From contig NZ_PSZE01000008.1 in the NCBI RefSeq assembly GCF_002933465.1, positions 1 through 64,000 on the forward strand: a stretch of 64,000 nt of DNA, given 5' to 3'. A program made the translations under genes and the position numbers. Every line of letters starts with the position of its first letter. The stretch's first letter is position 1. Source of the stretch: Nocardia nova (GTDB lineage Bacteria; Actinomycetota; Actinomycetes; Mycobacteriales; Mycobacteriaceae). Shown piece by piece: positions 8,166 through 19,179 of this stretch. The notes beneath the pieces are model-generated. The model did not search any database and was not told the origin of the DNA. It worked only from the letters and a program-made list of their open reading frames with translations.

Positions 8166-9392
8166 ATGGGACCAGAGGCTGTGCCCCCGGCGCGACCGTT
8201 TTCCGTGACGACCGAGGTCGGGACGCTGCGCGCGGTATTGCTGCATCGCCCGGGCGATGAGCTGCGCCGACTCACGCCGCGCAACAACGATCAACTGTTG
8301 TTCGACGCCATCCCCTGGGTGGAGCGGGCCCAGCAGGAGCACGAGATCTTCGCCGACGTGCTGCACGGCCGCGGCGTCGAGGTGTTGTTGCTCGCCGATC
8401 TGCTTACCGAGACGCTCGCGGTCAGCGGTGCCGGACGCAGTATGGGCATCACCGCGGCCGTCGACGCCCGCCGGATCGGTTACGCCCTGGCCGAGGATCT
8501 GAAGACTTATCTGCGCGCGGTGCCCGCACCGGATCTGGCGCGAATCCTCATGGCCGGCATGACCTTCGACGAATTGCCGTTCGAACCGGATGCCACCTCG
8601 CTGGTGCGGCGCATGCACCAGGGCACCGATTTCGTCATCGATCCGCTGCCGAATCTGCTGTTCACCCGCGACTCGTCGTTCTGGGTGGGGCCCAAGGTGG
8701 CCATCACCTCACTCGCCCTGCCGGCGCGCGCCCGCGAAACCTCGCTCACCGATTTGGTGTACGCGTTCCATCCGCGCTTCCTCGGCGTGCGCCGCGCCTA
8801 CGAATCGCACACCGCGCCGATGGAAGGCGGTGACGTCCTGTTGCTTTCGCCCGGCGTGGTTGCGATCGGGGTCGGGGAGCGCACCTCGCCGGCGGGTGCG
8901 GAAGCCTTGGCGCGCAGTCTCTTCGACGACGCCCTGGCCCATACCGTGCTGGTGGTGCCGATCGCGCAGAACCGAGCCACCATGCACCTCGACACGGTGT
9001 GCACCATGGTCGACCGCGATGCGGTGGTGATGTATCCCGGTGTACAGAATTCGTTGCGCGCGTTCACCATTCGGGCAGACGGCGATTCGGTGCGGATGAG
9101 CGGACCGGACCCGTTCCTGCCCGCCGCGGCCGAGGCGATGGGCATCGACAAACTCCGGGTCATCGACACCGGGCTGGACGGGGTGACCGCCGAACGGGAA
9201 CAGTGGGACGACGGCAACAACACCCTCGCACTGGCGCCCGGGGTCGTGGTGGCCTATGAACGCAACGAGAATACGAATACACGGCTGGCCGACGCGGGCA
9301 TCGAGGTGCTGACCATTCCGGGATCCGAACTGGGTTCGGGTCGAGGCGGGCCCCGCTGCCTGTCGTGCCCGCTGTCGCGTGACGAGGTGTGA
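8166..9392 (+). CDS. arcA: Arginine deiminase
   Basis: Cytosolic enzyme converting L-arginine to citrulline and ammonia. 408 residues, the usual size. Seen: the N-terminal [13 protein letters not shown] guanidinium-superfamily signature, [21 protein letters not shown], the catalytic-histidine segment [10 protein letters not shown], and the C-terminal [12 protein letters not shown] in which C398 is the nucleophile. The start ATG at 8166 fits the family; longer upstream frames are not needed. No carbamate kinase, ornithine carbamoyltransferase or arginine/ornithine antiporter gene is nearby, so this is a solo deiminase as in M. tuberculosis (Rv1001). Six bases separate it from a GntR regulator gene. 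Confidence 0.95.
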   Translation: MGPEAVPPARPFSVTTEVGTLRAVLLHRPGDELRRLTPRNNDQLLFDAIPWVERAQQEHEIFADVLHGRGVEVLLLADLLTETLAVSGAGRSMGITAAVDARRIGYALAEDLKTYLRAVPAPDLARILMAGMTFDELPFEPDATSLVRRMHQGTDFVIDPLPNLLFTRDSSFWVGPKVAITSLALPARARETSLTDLVYAFHPRFLGVRRAYESHTAPMEGGDVLLLSPGVVAIGVGERTSPAGAEALARSLFDDALAHTVLVVPIAQNRATMHLDTVCTMVDRDAVVMYPGVQNSLRAFTIRADGDSVRMSGPDPFLPAAAEAMGIDKLRVIDTGLDGVTAEREQWDDGNNTLALAPGVVVAYERNENTNTRLADAGIEVLTIPGSELGSGRGGPRCLSCPLSRDEV

Positions 9393-9398
9393 AAGCCG

Positions 9399-9764
9399 AT
9401 GCTGGATATCCCGGTCGACCATCAATCGACGGTCCCGCCGTACGAACAACTGCGGCTGGGCATCGTCGCCCGGGTGCAATCCGGCGAACTCACCGCCGGA
9501 ACCAAGATTCCGACCGTGCGCGCGCTCGCCGTACAGCTCGGCCTGGCACCGAACACCGTCGCGCGCGCCTACCGCGAACTAGAACAGGACGGTGTGCTCG
9601 AGACCCGGGGACGGCTCGGGTCGTTCATCGCCTCCTCCGGGGATCCGACGCGCGACGCGGCCGGTCGCGCGGCCAGCGAATACGTTGCCGTGGTACGCCG
9701 ATTGGGTCTCGACGACGAGGCGGCGCTGCGCTACGTGCGGGCCGCGCTGGGCGAGACCCCGTAG
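9399..9764 (+). CDS. GntR-family regulator, YtrA-like short type
   Basis: A 121-residue protein: winged helix-turn-helix of the GntR family (PPYEQLRLGIVARVQSGEL, TVRALAVQLGLAPNTVARAY, about residues 13-75) followed by only about 45 residues, too short for a FadR- or HutC-type ligand domain, which places it with YtrA-like regulators. YtrA-type genes usually sit next to the transporter they control. Here the gene follows arcA by six bases, so arcA is the obvious candidate for a shared transcript. It ends close to the convergent mannosyltransferase gene. Confidence 0.85.
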   Translation: MLDIPVDHQSTVPPYEQLRLGIVARVQSGELTAGTKIPTVRALAVQLGLAPNTVARAYRELEQDGVLETRGRLGSFIASSGDPTRDAAGRAASEYVAVVRRLGLDDEAALRYVRAALGETP

Positions 9765-9776
9765 CCGGAGCGAACC

Positions 9777-11363
9777 TCACCGCCAGCTGGGCAGCCAGAG
9801 GTGGTCGTGCCAGTTGCCCGGCGTGATCGGCAGCGCGGTGAGGATGGGCCACAGCCAGATGAAGTTGGCGATCACCAGACCGAGATACAGGCACACCAGC
9901 AGTAGTCCGAGACTCCGGCGTTCGCCGGCCAGTGCGAACCATCGCCCCGATCGTGCCCGCACGAGCGGTGCCGGGCCCAAGATGTCGCCGAGTGTCAGGG
10001 CCAGACCCATCACCAGGAACGGCGCCATCGGGACCGCGTAGAAGTAGTACATCTGCCGGTCCAGATCCGCGAACCACGGCAGCAGCCCGGCGCCGTAGCC
10101 GACCAGCATCGCCGCGTACCGCCAGTCGCGGCGGGTCGCGGTGCGCCACAGCGCCCAGGCGAGCATCGGCAGCGACAACCACCACATCGCCGGTGTGCCG
10201 ATCAGCATGACGGCCTTCACACAGACCGACTGCCCGCATCCGGTCACGCCGTTGTCGGCGTAGTAGTACAGCATCGGGCGCAGGCCCATCGGCCACGACC
10301 ACGGCTTGGACTCCCACGGGTGATGGTTACCGGCCGAATTGGTCAGGCTTGCATGGAATTTCAACGATTCGGCCTGGTTGTGCCACAGCGAACGCAACGC
10401 ATCCGGAACCCACGACCAGGTGCCGCCGGCGCCCACGGCATTGCCCACCGAATAGCGGTCGTAGCCGTCCTCGCTGGCGAACCAGCCCCAGTAGGAAGCC
10501 AGATAGACCAGCAGCGGAATCAACACCAGCGCGTATACGGCGGGTCCGATATCGCGGACCGCTGTACCGACCCAGGGGCGCGGCACCCCGTAGGCCTTGC
10601 GCGCGGCCACATCGAAGCACACCGTCATCAGCCCGAAGAACAGGATGAAATACAGGCCCGACCATTTGGTTCCGCACGACAATCCCAGCAGCAGACCGGC
10701 TCCGAACCGCCACCATCGCACCCCCAGTCGCGGGCCGAAGGCACTCAGCGCTATTCGGCCTTCGGCGTCGGCCCGGGCGAGACGCGCCCGCATCTCGTCG
10801 CGGTCGACGATCAGGCAGCCGAAGGCGCCGACGACGAATACCGCCTGGAAGATGTCGAGCATGCCGATGCGCGAGGACACGAACGTCAGGCCGTCGGCGA
10901 TCAACAACACGCCCGCGATCGCGCCGATCAGCGTGGACCGGGCCATCCGCCGGGTGATGCGGATGACCAGCAGGACCAGCAGCGACCCGAAGACCGCGGC
11001 GGTGAAGCGCCAGCCCCAGCTGGTATAGCCGAATATCGCTTCACCCAGGGCGATCATCTGCTTACCGACCGGCGGATGGACCACCAGCCCGTAGGCCGGG
11101 TTGTCCTCGACCCCGCCCCCGGTGAGCATCTGCCAGGCCTGCGGTGCGTAATGCTTCTCGTCGAAGACCGGGGTGCCGGCGTCGGTCGGGTAGTTCAGCA
11201 TGGTGAACCGGGTGACCGCGGCGACCGCCGTGAGGAATATCGTGACCAGCCAGCCCCGGGCCCGGTCGGTCGGTCCGAAATCGGGTGCGGGGCGCAGCGG
11301 CGCCGGACTGGACAAGGCCGGGCCCGCGCCGATCGCCGGTCGCGTATCGGTCAGCTGGGTCAC
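9777..11363 (-). CDS. pmt: Protein O-mannosyltransferase (Pmt/Rv1002c type)
   Basis: Integral-membrane GT-C enzyme that transfers mannose from polyprenyl-phosphate-mannose to secreted proteins during Sec export. 528 residues from a GTG at 11363 with about ten hydrophobic segments. Seen: the acidic lumenal motif FDEKHYAPQAW just after the first helix (catalytic Asp-Glu), HPPVGKQMI, and the SSRIGMLDIFQAVFV block. These match the bacterial PMT family and M. tuberculosis Rv1002c, which is also divergent from rsmI. A longer frame upstream of 11363 is Arg/Pro-rich and overlaps rsmI, so it is not counted. Confidence 0.93.
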   Translation of the reverse strand: MTQLTDTRPAIGAGPALSSPAPLRPAPDFGPTDRARGWLVTIFLTAVAAVTRFTMLNYPTDAGTPVFDEKHYAPQAWQMLTGGGVEDNPAYGLVVHPPVGKQMIALGEAIFGYTSWGWRFTAAVFGSLLVLLVIRITRRMARSTLIGAIAGVLLIADGLTFVSSRIGMLDIFQAVFVVGAFGCLIVDRDEMRARLARADAEGRIALSAFGPRLGVRWWRFGAGLLLGLSCGTKWSGLYFILFFGLMTVCFDVAARKAYGVPRPWVGTAVRDIGPAVYALVLIPLLVYLASYWGWFASEDGYDRYSVGNAVGAGGTWSWVPDALRSLWHNQAESLKFHASLTNSAGNHHPWESKPWSWPMGLRPMLYYYADNGVTGCGQSVCVKAVMLIGTPAMWWLSLPMLAWALWRTATRRDWRYAAMLVGYGAGLLPWFADLDRQMYYFYAVPMAPFLVMGLALTLGDILGPAPLVRARSGRWFALAGERRSLGLLLVCLYLGLVIANFIWLWPILTALPITPGNWHDHLWLPSWR

Positions 11364-11596
11364 GCTCCGATCGTATGCGGTGTGCGGCGGTGGGCTGCGC
11401 GGCGGTGAGCCGACCCGCACGGCGCACCTGCGGCCTCGGGGACTCGGGCGCGGTGGGGCCTCGGGGACCTCCGGCGCGGGTGCGGCCCCGGGACTCCGGC
11501 GCGGTCCGGCCCGCGGGGTAGCGTTTGCCCGGACTGGGCGCGGGTGCGCGGTGGCGGCCGGTCCGGATGGGGCGGCCGGCGGTGGAAAGGACGGCG

Positions 11597-12442
11597 ATGA
11601 GCGAGCACGGCGGGCGGTTGGTGCTGGCGGCGACGCCGATGGGCGATATCGGTGACGCGTCGCAGCGGCTGCGCGAGGCCCTGGCGAGCGCGGACGTCGT
11701 GGCCGCCGAGGACACGCGCCGGACCCGGGCACTGGCCAAGGCGCTCGAGGTGGAGATCACCGGGCGGGTGGTGAGCTTCTACGATCACGTCGAGGCCGCG
11801 CGAATCCCGTGGCTGCTGGACGAGATCGAGTCCGGCCGGACCGTCCTGCTGGTCACCGACGCGGGGATGCCCTCGGTCAGCGACCCGGGCTACCGGATGG
11901 TCGCGGCATGTATCGAACGGGATCTGCCGGTGACGTGTCTGCCCGGTCCCTCGGCCGTGACCACCGCCCTGGCCCTGTCCGGACTGCCGATGGAACGGTT
12001 CTGTTTCGACGGCTTCGCCCCGCGAAAGTCCGGGCAGCGCAAGCAATGGCTCGCGACCCTGGTCACCGAGCCGCGCGCGGTGGTGTTCTTCGAGGCCCCG
12101 CACCGGCTCGCCGACTGTCTGGCCGATGCCGCCGAGGTCCTCGGCCCCGAACGCCGGGCCGCGGTGTGCCGGGAGCTGACCAAGACCTACGAGGAAATCG
12201 TGCGCGGCGGACTCGGTGAGCTGGCGGCATGGGCCGTCGAGGGTGCGCGCGGGGAGATCACGGTGGTGGTCGAAGGGGCGCAACCGGTTTCGGCCGACCC
12301 GGTCGATCTGGTGGACGAGGTGGAGGAACTGGTGGCCGACGGCACCCGCCTCAAGGACGCGTGCGCACAGGTCGCCGCGCGTGCGGGCGGGGTGTCGCGC
12401 CGCGAACTCTACGACGCGGTCCTGGCTGCCCGCGCGGAGTAG
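11597..12442 (+). CDS. rsmI: 16S rRNA (cytidine1402-2'-O)-methyltransferase
   Basis: Tetrapyrrole-methylase-fold enzyme that methylates the ribose of C1402 in the 30S decoding centre. 281 residues. Seen: LVLAATPMGDIGDASQR at the start, AEDTRRTR, VTDAGMPSVSDPGYR, the SAM-binding LPGPSAVTTALALSG, and KTYEEIVRG. The ATG at 11597 has a GGAAAGG site upstream; a longer in-frame version to 11525 lacks one. Position divergent from pmt is the same as Rv1002c/Rv1003. Ends close to a convergent TetR gene. Confidence 0.95.
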   Translation: MSEHGGRLVLAATPMGDIGDASQRLREALASADVVAAEDTRRTRALAKALEVEITGRVVSFYDHVEAARIPWLLDEIESGRTVLLVTDAGMPSVSDPGYRMVAACIERDLPVTCLPGPSAVTTALALSGLPMERFCFDGFAPRKSGQRKQWLATLVTEPRAVVFFEAPHRLADCLADAAEVLGPERRAAVCRELTKTYEEIVRGGLGELAAWAVEGARGEITVVVEGAQPVSADPVDLVDEVEELVADGTRLKDACAQVAARAGGVSRRELYDAVLAARAE

Positions 12443-12515
12443 CGCCGATCCGCTCGACCGGGTTCGGGGCGAGTGGACGCGGCCGGGCCGAGTACCCGCC
12501 GCACCGACGGTTCGG

Positions 12516-13163
12516 TCACACGCGCGCGACGACCGGCGCCAGCCCCAGCACGGTATTCGCGAATTCGATGAAGGTGGGCGCCATGTCGGGAACTCGATGG
12601 GCGCCCTCGCGGACCAGCACTCGCCGCGTACGTTCGCCGATGGCGTCGGGGATCAGGGCGATCACCGCGTCCGGCAGTTCCGGGATCGCGGGATCGGCGG
12701 TGCGCGCCTGATCGTGGAAATCGCGGTACAGGGTGGCGACGCGGTCCACCGCCAGATCGCGGAACTCCGCGGTCGCATCGCCGACCAGCAGCGATTCCAC
12801 CAGGATGAGCCGCGCGAAATCCGGTTCGGCCGCCACCACCGAACAGAACGTGCTGATCATGGTGGCGATGCGCTGCCGCGGATCGGCGTCCTCGGGCAGG
12901 CGCGCCAGCTCGTCCGCGATCCGGGTGCGGATGATCTCGACGCCGGTGTGCACCGCCTCCGTGAAACAGTGTTCCTTGTTGCCGAAGTGTTCGTAGAACG
13001 TGCTGCGTGAGACGTGGGCGCGGCCCACGATGTCGGTCAGCGTGACCGTGGAAAAGCCTCGGGCGCCCACACATTCGACCATCGCGCCGATGAGCCGGCC
13101 CCGAGGGGTGCCGAGCGCCTGGGCGCGAACGCTGCGGTGACGCTCGGCGAAATCCGCATCCAT
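12516..13163 (-). CDS. TetR-family transcriptional regulator
   Basis: 215 residues. N-terminal helix-turn-helix: TPRGRLIGAMVECVGARGF then TLTDIVGRAHVSRSTFYEHF (about 38-57), GNKEHCF. The C-terminal ligand domain is not one recognised. It lies 17 bases downstream of metG on the same strand, so it is probably cotranscribed with metG, which is unusual for a TetR repressor and leaves its target unknown. Converges with rsmI. Confidence 0.88.
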   Translation of the reverse strand: MDADFAERHRSVRAQALGTPRGRLIGAMVECVGARGFSTVTLTDIVGRAHVSRSTFYEHFGNKEHCFTEAVHTGVEIIRTRIADELARLPEDADPRQRIATMISTFCSVVAAEPDFARLILVESLLVGDATAEFRDLAVDRVATLYRDFHDQARTADPAIPELPDAVIALIPDAIGERTRRVLVREGAHRVPDMAPTFIEFANTVLGLAPVVARV

Positions 13164-13180
13164 AACCCGGCTCCGGTCGC

Positions 13181-14743
13181 CTACTTCGGTTCGATGTACT
13201 TCGGGAATACCGGCTCCGGCGCGGGGAGGGCCAATCCGGCCTCGATCGGCGTGGCGAGATCGGCGAAGGTGCGCGCGGTCTGGCCGAGCTGGTCGAGAAT
13301 CCGCCCGGCCGAGCCCGGAATCACCGGCTGCACCAGGATCGACACGATCCGCAGCACCTCGAGGGTTACATACAGCACCGTCGCCTCGCGGGCCACGTCC
13401 TCGGGCGTGCCCGATTTGGCCAGCGCCCAGGGCTGCTGCGCGGAGAAGTATTTGTTCGTCTCACCGAGGGTCAGCCAGATCGCCTCGAGCGCCAGATGTA
13501 GTTGCTGTCCGTCGAATTCGGTGCGGCAGCGCTCGAGCAAGCCGTTCGCGCGCTCGAGCAGCTCCCGGTCGGCCTCGGTGAATTCGCCGGGAGTCGGTAC
13601 GGCCGAATCGAAGTCGCGCGCCACCATCTTCAGACTGCGTTGCACCAGATTGCCGTATTCGTTGGCCAGATCGGTGTTGATCCGCCCGACGATGGCATCG
13701 TGGCTGTAGGAACCGTCCTGGCCATAGGAGATTTCGCGCAGCAGGAAGAACCGCACCGCGTCGAGACCGTACTGATCGACCAGTGCCAGCGGGTCCACCA
13801 CATTGCCGACCGATTTCGACATCTTCTCGCCCTTGTTGAACAAGAAGCCGTGCACGAACACGCGTTTCGGCAATTCGATACCCGCCGACATCAAGAAAGC
13901 CGGCCAGTAGACGGTGTGGAACCGGGTGATGTCCTTGCCGATGATGTGCACGTTCGCCGGCCAGAACCGTTGGAAGGCGGCCGAATCGGTATTCGGGAAT
14001 CCGACGCCGGTCAGATAGTTGGTGAGCGCGTCCACCCACACGTACATCACATGCGCCGGATCACCGGGCACCGGCACACCCCAGTCGAAGGTGGTGCGCG
14101 AAATCGACAGATCCTTCAGACCGGCCTTCACGTAGCTCACGATTTCGTTGCGCCGGGTGGCGGGCAGAATGAAATCCGGTGTGGTCTCGTACAGTTCGAG
14201 CAGCCGGTCTTGATATTTCGACAACCGGAAGAAGTAGTTCGACTCCTCGGTCCATTCCACCGGGGTCCGGGTTTCGGTCGCCAGCCGCGTCCCGTCCTCG
14301 GTGACGGTGGTCTCCTCCTCGGTGTAGAAGGCCTCGTCGCGCACCGAGTACCAGCCCGAATAGGTGTCGAGGTAGATATCGCCGTTGGCCTGCATGCGCT
14401 CCCAGATCGCGATGCTGGCGGCGAGATGATCCTCGTCGGTGGTGCGGATGAACCGGTCGTAGGAAATGTCGAGCGCCTTGTCCATGCGTTCGAACACATC
14501 CGAATTGCGCGCGGCGTAGTCCTCCACGGAGACGCCGGCGGCGCGCGCGGCCTGCTGCACCTTCTGGCCGTGCTCGTCGGTGCCGGTCATGAAGAACACG
14601 TCGTAGCCGTCGAGCCGCTTGAACCGGGCAAGCGTATCGGTGGAGATGTACTCGTAGGCATGGCCGATATGCGGCGCGCCGTTGGGGTAGGCGATCGCCG
14701 TGGTGATGTAGAAGGCCGGTGACGTGCGTTCGGGTGCGCTCAT
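13181..14743 (-). CDS. metG: Methionyl-tRNA synthetase
   Basis: Class I aminoacyl-tRNA synthetase charging tRNA-Met. 520 residues, equal to the mycobacterial enzyme. HIGH motif at residues 25-28 ([10 protein letters not shown]) and KMSKS at about 307-311 ([11 protein letters not shown]). The connective region lacks the four-cysteine zinc knuckles of the E. coli enzyme, and there is no C-terminal tRNA-binding domain, as in the short actinobacterial type. A TAGAGT hexamer at 14753-14758 lies nine bases before the ATG, consistent with a very short leader. Divergent from tatD. Confidence 0.96.
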   Translation of the reverse strand: MSAPERTSPAFYITTAIAYPNGAPHIGHAYEYISTDTLARFKRLDGYDVFFMTGTDEHGQKVQQAARAAGVSVEDYAARNSDVFERMDKALDISYDRFIRTTDEDHLAASIAIWERMQANGDIYLDTYSGWYSVRDEAFYTEEETTVTEDGTRLATETRTPVEWTEESNYFFRLSKYQDRLLELYETTPDFILPATRRNEIVSYVKAGLKDLSISRTTFDWGVPVPGDPAHVMYVWVDALTNYLTGVGFPNTDSAAFQRFWPANVHIIGKDITRFHTVYWPAFLMSAGIELPKRVFVHGFLFNKGEKMSKSVGNVVDPLALVDQYGLDAVRFFLLREISYGQDGSYSHDAIVGRINTDLANEYGNLVQRSLKMVARDFDSAVPTPGEFTEADRELLERANGLLERCRTEFDGQQLHLALEAIWLTLGETNKYFSAQQPWALAKSGTPEDVAREATVLYVTLEVLRIVSILVQPVIPGSAGRILDQLGQTARTFADLATPIEAGLALPAPEPVFPKYIEPK

Positions 14744-14844
14744 GGTGTGTCCACTCTAATCCGCCGCCGATAATCCCTCGCGTCGATATCCCGTCGTCCA
14801 CTCGTCGCTCCCGCCGGGTTCACCTGCCGTCGGAGCGGTGTGTC

Positions 14845-14850
14845 TAATCT
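14845..14850 (+). promoter_or_regulatory. -10 element giving a probably leaderless tatD transcript
   Basis: TAATCT ends six bases before the tatD ATG (14857). In actinobacteria a TANNNT hexamer at this distance normally marks transcripts that begin at the start codon. No Shine-Dalgarno is present between it and the ATG, in agreement. Confidence 0.5.
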
Positions 14851-14856
14851 GGTCCG

Positions 14857-15693
14857 ATGCCCGGTAAACGACCCGCACCCGAGCCGCCCGAACCGCTGTC
14901 GCCGTTGATCGACGCCCACACCCATCTCGATGCCTGCGGTGCCGAGGACGCGGAATCGGTTGCCGCCATGGTGGATCGGGCCGCCGCGGTCGGTGTCGGC
15001 CGGGTGGTGACCATCGCCGACGACTTGGATGCCGCCCGCTTCGCCGTCGACGCCGCGCACTGGGATCCGCGTGTGTACGCCGCGGTCGCCCTGCATCCGA
15101 CCCGGGCGAACGCCCTGGACGACGCCGCCCGCGCCGAACTGGAGAAGCTGGCCGCCGACCCCCGCGTGGTCGCCGTCGGCGAGACCGGGCTGGATTACTA
15201 CTGGCCCGGCAAACTCGACGGCTGTGCCGGTATAGAGGATCAGGTGGAGGGCTTCCGCTGGCACATCGACCTCGCGAAACGGCTCGGGAAGCCGTTGATG
15301 ATCCACAACCGCGAGGCCGATCACGATGTGCTGGCGGTCCTGCTGGATGAGGGTGCGCCGGAGTCGGTGATCTTCCACTGCTTCTCCTCCGACGCCAATA
15401 TGGCGCTGGCCTGTGTGGCCGAGGGGTATCTGCTCAGCTTCTCCGGGACGGTGAGTTTCAAGAACGCGCACGAATTGCGCGAGGCCGCGAAGCTGGTGCC
15501 GGACGAGCAGATCCTGGTGGAGACCGATGCGCCTTTTCTGACGCCGCACCCGTTCCGGGGCGCGCCGAACGAGCCGTACTGCCTGCCCTACACCGTGCGG
15601 GCCCTGGCCGAACTGCGCGAACAGGATCCGGCGGCCCTGGCCGAGATCACGACCGCCAACGCCGAGCGGGTCTACCGGCTGCCGCGGGGCTGA
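14857..15693 (+). CDS. tatD: TatD-family metal-dependent hydrolase
   Basis: TIM-barrel amidohydrolase-superfamily nuclease, 278 residues. Metal ligands seen: DAHTHLD (H21, H23), GETGLDYYW, MIHNREAD, HCFSSD and ETDAPFLTPHPFRG. The family acts as a Mg-dependent 3'-5' exonuclease/deoxyribonuclease linked to oxidative DNA repair; Rv1008 is the mycobacterial counterpart. Start at 14857 is supported by the -10 element just upstream. Followed after 175 bases by rpfB, as in mycobacteria. Confidence 0.94.
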   Translation: MPGKRPAPEPPEPLSPLIDAHTHLDACGAEDAESVAAMVDRAAAVGVGRVVTIADDLDAARFAVDAAHWDPRVYAAVALHPTRANALDDAARAELEKLAADPRVVAVGETGLDYYWPGKLDGCAGIEDQVEGFRWHIDLAKRLGKPLMIHNREADHDVLAVLLDEGAPESVIFHCFSSDANMALACVAEGYLLSFSGTVSFKNAHELREAAKLVPDEQILVETDAPFLTPHPFRGAPNEPYCLPYTVRALAELREQDPAALAEITTANAERVYRLPRG

Positions 15694-15850
15694 GGCCGCA
15701 CGCGTGCGGTGCGTCACATAACCCGCGACCGGAATGCGAGGTGTGCTCGAGTTCACTTACGATTGCGCGGTCGTGATATTTCCGGATCGTCGATATCGAA
15801 TCGTGATGTGGAAATCCCCTGTTCCGCGGCATGTAGTTGCCAGGGACTGA

Positions 15851-17017
<1,167 letters not shown>

Positions 17018-17782
17018 TCACATCAGTGCGCCGCCGTCCACCCGAATCTCCGAGCCCGTGATGTAGCGGCCGTCCTCGGAGGCGACCATGGCGACCACGC
17101 CCGCGACGTCGGCGGGCTCGCCCAGAGCGCCGCCGTTGAGCCAGCCGGTCAGGCGGGAGAAGAGGTTCCAGTCGGCGTCTTCGGGGGTTTGCAGGTTGCT
17201 GGTGATTCCGCTGGTGATTCCGCCCGGGACGATGTTCACCGCGCGCAGGCCCTGCTGCGAATACTCCAGCGCGACCGCATGGGTCATCGCGTTCACTCCG
17301 CCCTTGGACGCGGCGTAGGCGGCCATATACGGGTTCGCGCCGAGTGCGGCGGTGGAGGAGAAGTTCACGATCACCGGATGTTCGGACTGCAGCAGGGTCG
17401 GGATGGCCGCCTGCATCATCAGGAAGGTGCCGGTGAGGTTGACGCCGATCACCTGATTCCAGCTCTCGAACGGCATCTCGTGGGTATGCGCGGTACGCAT
17501 GATCCCGGCCGCGTTGACCAGCACGTCCAATCCGCCGAGATGATCGACGGCCGCGGCGACGGCAGGGCGCACCGATTCCGGATCGGCCACGTCGACGGTG
17601 ACCGTATGGAGCCGCTCGCGATCCGAGCCCACCTCCGCCACGGTCTCCTTCAGTCCGGGCTCGGAGATGTCGGCGCCCACCACGTGCGCTCCCTCGGCGA
17701 GCATGCGCACCACGATGCCCCGCCCGATGCCCGAGCCGGCCCCGGTTACCACCACCCGTCGTCCCTCGTGCCTGCGCATCAT
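17018..17782 (-). CDS. SDR-family oxidoreductase (FabG-like)
   Basis: 254-residue short-chain dehydrogenase/reductase. Seen: TGAGSGIG cofactor loop near residue 13, DVADPES, NAAGIM, the YAASKGG catalytic Tyr-Lys block and the C-terminal GSEIRVDGGALM typical of NAD(P)-dependent FabG-like enzymes. ATG at 17782 opens the coding frame; the in-frame region above it is not coding. A good sigma-A type promoter sits 74 bases upstream. It and the adjacent lipase gene interrupt the rpfB-ksgA neighbourhood known from mycobacteria. Substrate unknown. Confidence 0.88.
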   Translation of the reverse strand: MMRRHEGRRVVVTGAGSGIGRGIVVRMLAEGAHVVGADISEPGLKETVAEVGSDRERLHTVTVDVADPESVRPAVAAAVDHLGGLDVLVNAAGIMRTAHTHEMPFESWNQVIGVNLTGTFLMMQAAIPTLLQSEHPVIVNFSSTAALGANPYMAAYAASKGGVNAMTHAVALEYSQQGLRAVNIVPGGITSGITSNLQTPEDADWNLFSRLTGWLNGGALGEPADVAGVVAMVASEDGRYITGSEIRVDGGALM

Positions 17783-17855
17783 TGCGGCCGTCCTCTCCTG
17801 CTGCTTCGGGCGCGGTGAGACCTGATGTGCCACCGCCTGTTCCGCGAGTACACCG

Positions 17856-17884
17856 AAACTAGAACGCGTATCAATTGACGTCAA
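17856..17884 (-). promoter_or_regulatory. Predicted promoter of the SDR gene
   Basis: Reading the minus strand: -35 TTGACG (17884-17879), a 17-base spacer and -10 TAGTTT (17861-17856). The -35 lies inside a perfect 10-base palindrome TTGACGTCAA, a possible repressor site. Position fits transcription of the gene starting at 17782. Confidence 0.45.
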
Positions 17885-17972
17885 CGCTCCGCGACGCCCC
17901 GGCCTGGGGATTTCCGGACCGTGCGGTGTGTGCACCGTAAAATCAGTAGATCCCCGACGGTGTGAGGTGGCC

Positions 17973-19157
17973 ATGCGGTTGTCGAAATGTTCGGCTCGGA
18001 TGCGTCGGCCGCTCGTGGCCGCGGCCGTATTCACCGCGGTGGCGGCCGGCTCGGCCGTCACGGTGCCGGACGCTGCGGCCGAGCCGGCCGGAACGCCGAT
18101 GTCGGTCACCGCGCAGCCGGACGGCTGGCACGGTATGACCGGGGCGGCACTGTTCGACTATCGGACGACGACCTCGCGCGGTGAGCCCGTCCCGGCCAGC
18201 GGTGCGGTGTTCCTTCCGCCGGGCGAACCGCCCGCGGGTGGGTGGCCGGTGGTGGCCTACGACCACGGCGCGAGCGGCCTCGGCATGGGATGCAGCGGCA
18301 TCTCGAATCCGGGCACCGCGCCCTATCCGTCCGGCCGGGCCAAGGAAGATCGCATCCTGCAGTACTTCCAGTCCAAGGGATTCGCGGTGGTCGCGCCGGA
18401 CTACCTCGGGTTGGGGGCGTTCGACACCGGTCCGCATCCGTATCTGGAACGGCAGTCCGAGGCGACCGCGACCATCGATCTGCTGCGGGCAGCGCGTGCG
18501 ACCTATCCCCAGCTGTCGCGCACCTGGATCGCCGTCGGTGCGTCGCAGGGTGGTCAGGCCGCGCTGGGTACGGGTCATCTCCAGCACAGCTATGCGCCCG
18601 ATCTGGACTTCCGCGGGACCATCGCGGTCGACCCCGAGTCGGACCTGGAGCACGTGCTTCCCCTCGCCGGGCCGTGGGTGCCGAATATCCCGGAGATCGG
18701 CGACGGCAGCACCGCCTTCATCGCGGGATTGCTCGTCGGGATGCGGGAGACCCGGCCCGATATCGACGTCGACAGCTATCTGAGCCCGCGCGGGCGCCAA
18801 CTGCTCGACAGCATCGGCACCCTGTGCCTGGACGGGATGGCCCGGCAGGTCAACGGCGCATCGCTGGGCGATCTGCTGTCCCGGCCGCTGGGCGACCCGC
18901 GGTTCACGGCCGCGCTCACCGATTATCTGGCCGTGCCCACGAGCGGCTACGACGCACCGATCCTGTTGCTGCTCAACGCCACCGACCGAACCGTGCCCTC
19001 GCCGCTGCACGCCGCGCTGGCCGCCCAACTGGCCGCGAACGGCGTGGACGCGCAATCGGTGGTCGGCACCGGGCAGCACTGCGAGCTGAACCCGCGGATG
19101 TGGGCGGCGATGGACGCGTTCGTCGCGCGGGTGCAGTCCACGCCGTACCGGCCCTAG
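17973..19157 (+). CDS. Secreted lipase/esterase (secretory lipase family, alpha/beta hydrolase)
   Basis: 394 residues starting at ATG 17973, which has a GAGGTGG site. A Sec signal peptide is clear: [15 protein letters not shown], a hydrophobic core and an Ala-x-Ala cleavage site near DAAAEP (about residue 34). Catalytic triad of the secretory-lipase (LIP) family: nucleophile in [10 protein letters not shown], acid in [11 protein letters not shown], histidine in TGQHCEL. A conserved oxyanion-side motif [10 protein letters not shown] is present. Likely hydrolyses lipids or esters outside the cell or in the envelope. An annotated start further upstream (17928) would hide the signal peptide and is less likely. 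Confidence 0.85.
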   Translation: MRLSKCSARMRRPLVAAAVFTAVAAGSAVTVPDAAAEPAGTPMSVTAQPDGWHGMTGAALFDYRTTTSRGEPVPASGAVFLPPGEPPAGGWPVVAYDHGASGLGMGCSGISNPGTAPYPSGRAKEDRILQYFQSKGFAVVAPDYLGLGAFDTGPHPYLERQSEATATIDLLRAARATYPQLSRTWIAVGASQGGQAALGTGHLQHSYAPDLDFRGTIAVDPESDLEHVLPLAGPWVPNIPEIGDGSTAFIAGLLVGMRETRPDIDVDSYLSPRGRQLLDSIGTLCLDGMARQVNGASLGDLLSRPLGDPRFTAALTDYLAVPTSGYDAPILLLLNATDRTVPSPLHAALAAQLAANGVDAQSVVGTGQHCELNPRMWAAMDAFVARVQSTPYRP

Positions 19158-19179
19158 CCGCACTGATACCTTGTCGGGC

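Noticed and set aside
12443..12515. Terminator between rsmI and the convergent TetR gene
   Set aside because: No stable hairpin with arms longer than five bases was seen in the 73-base gap.
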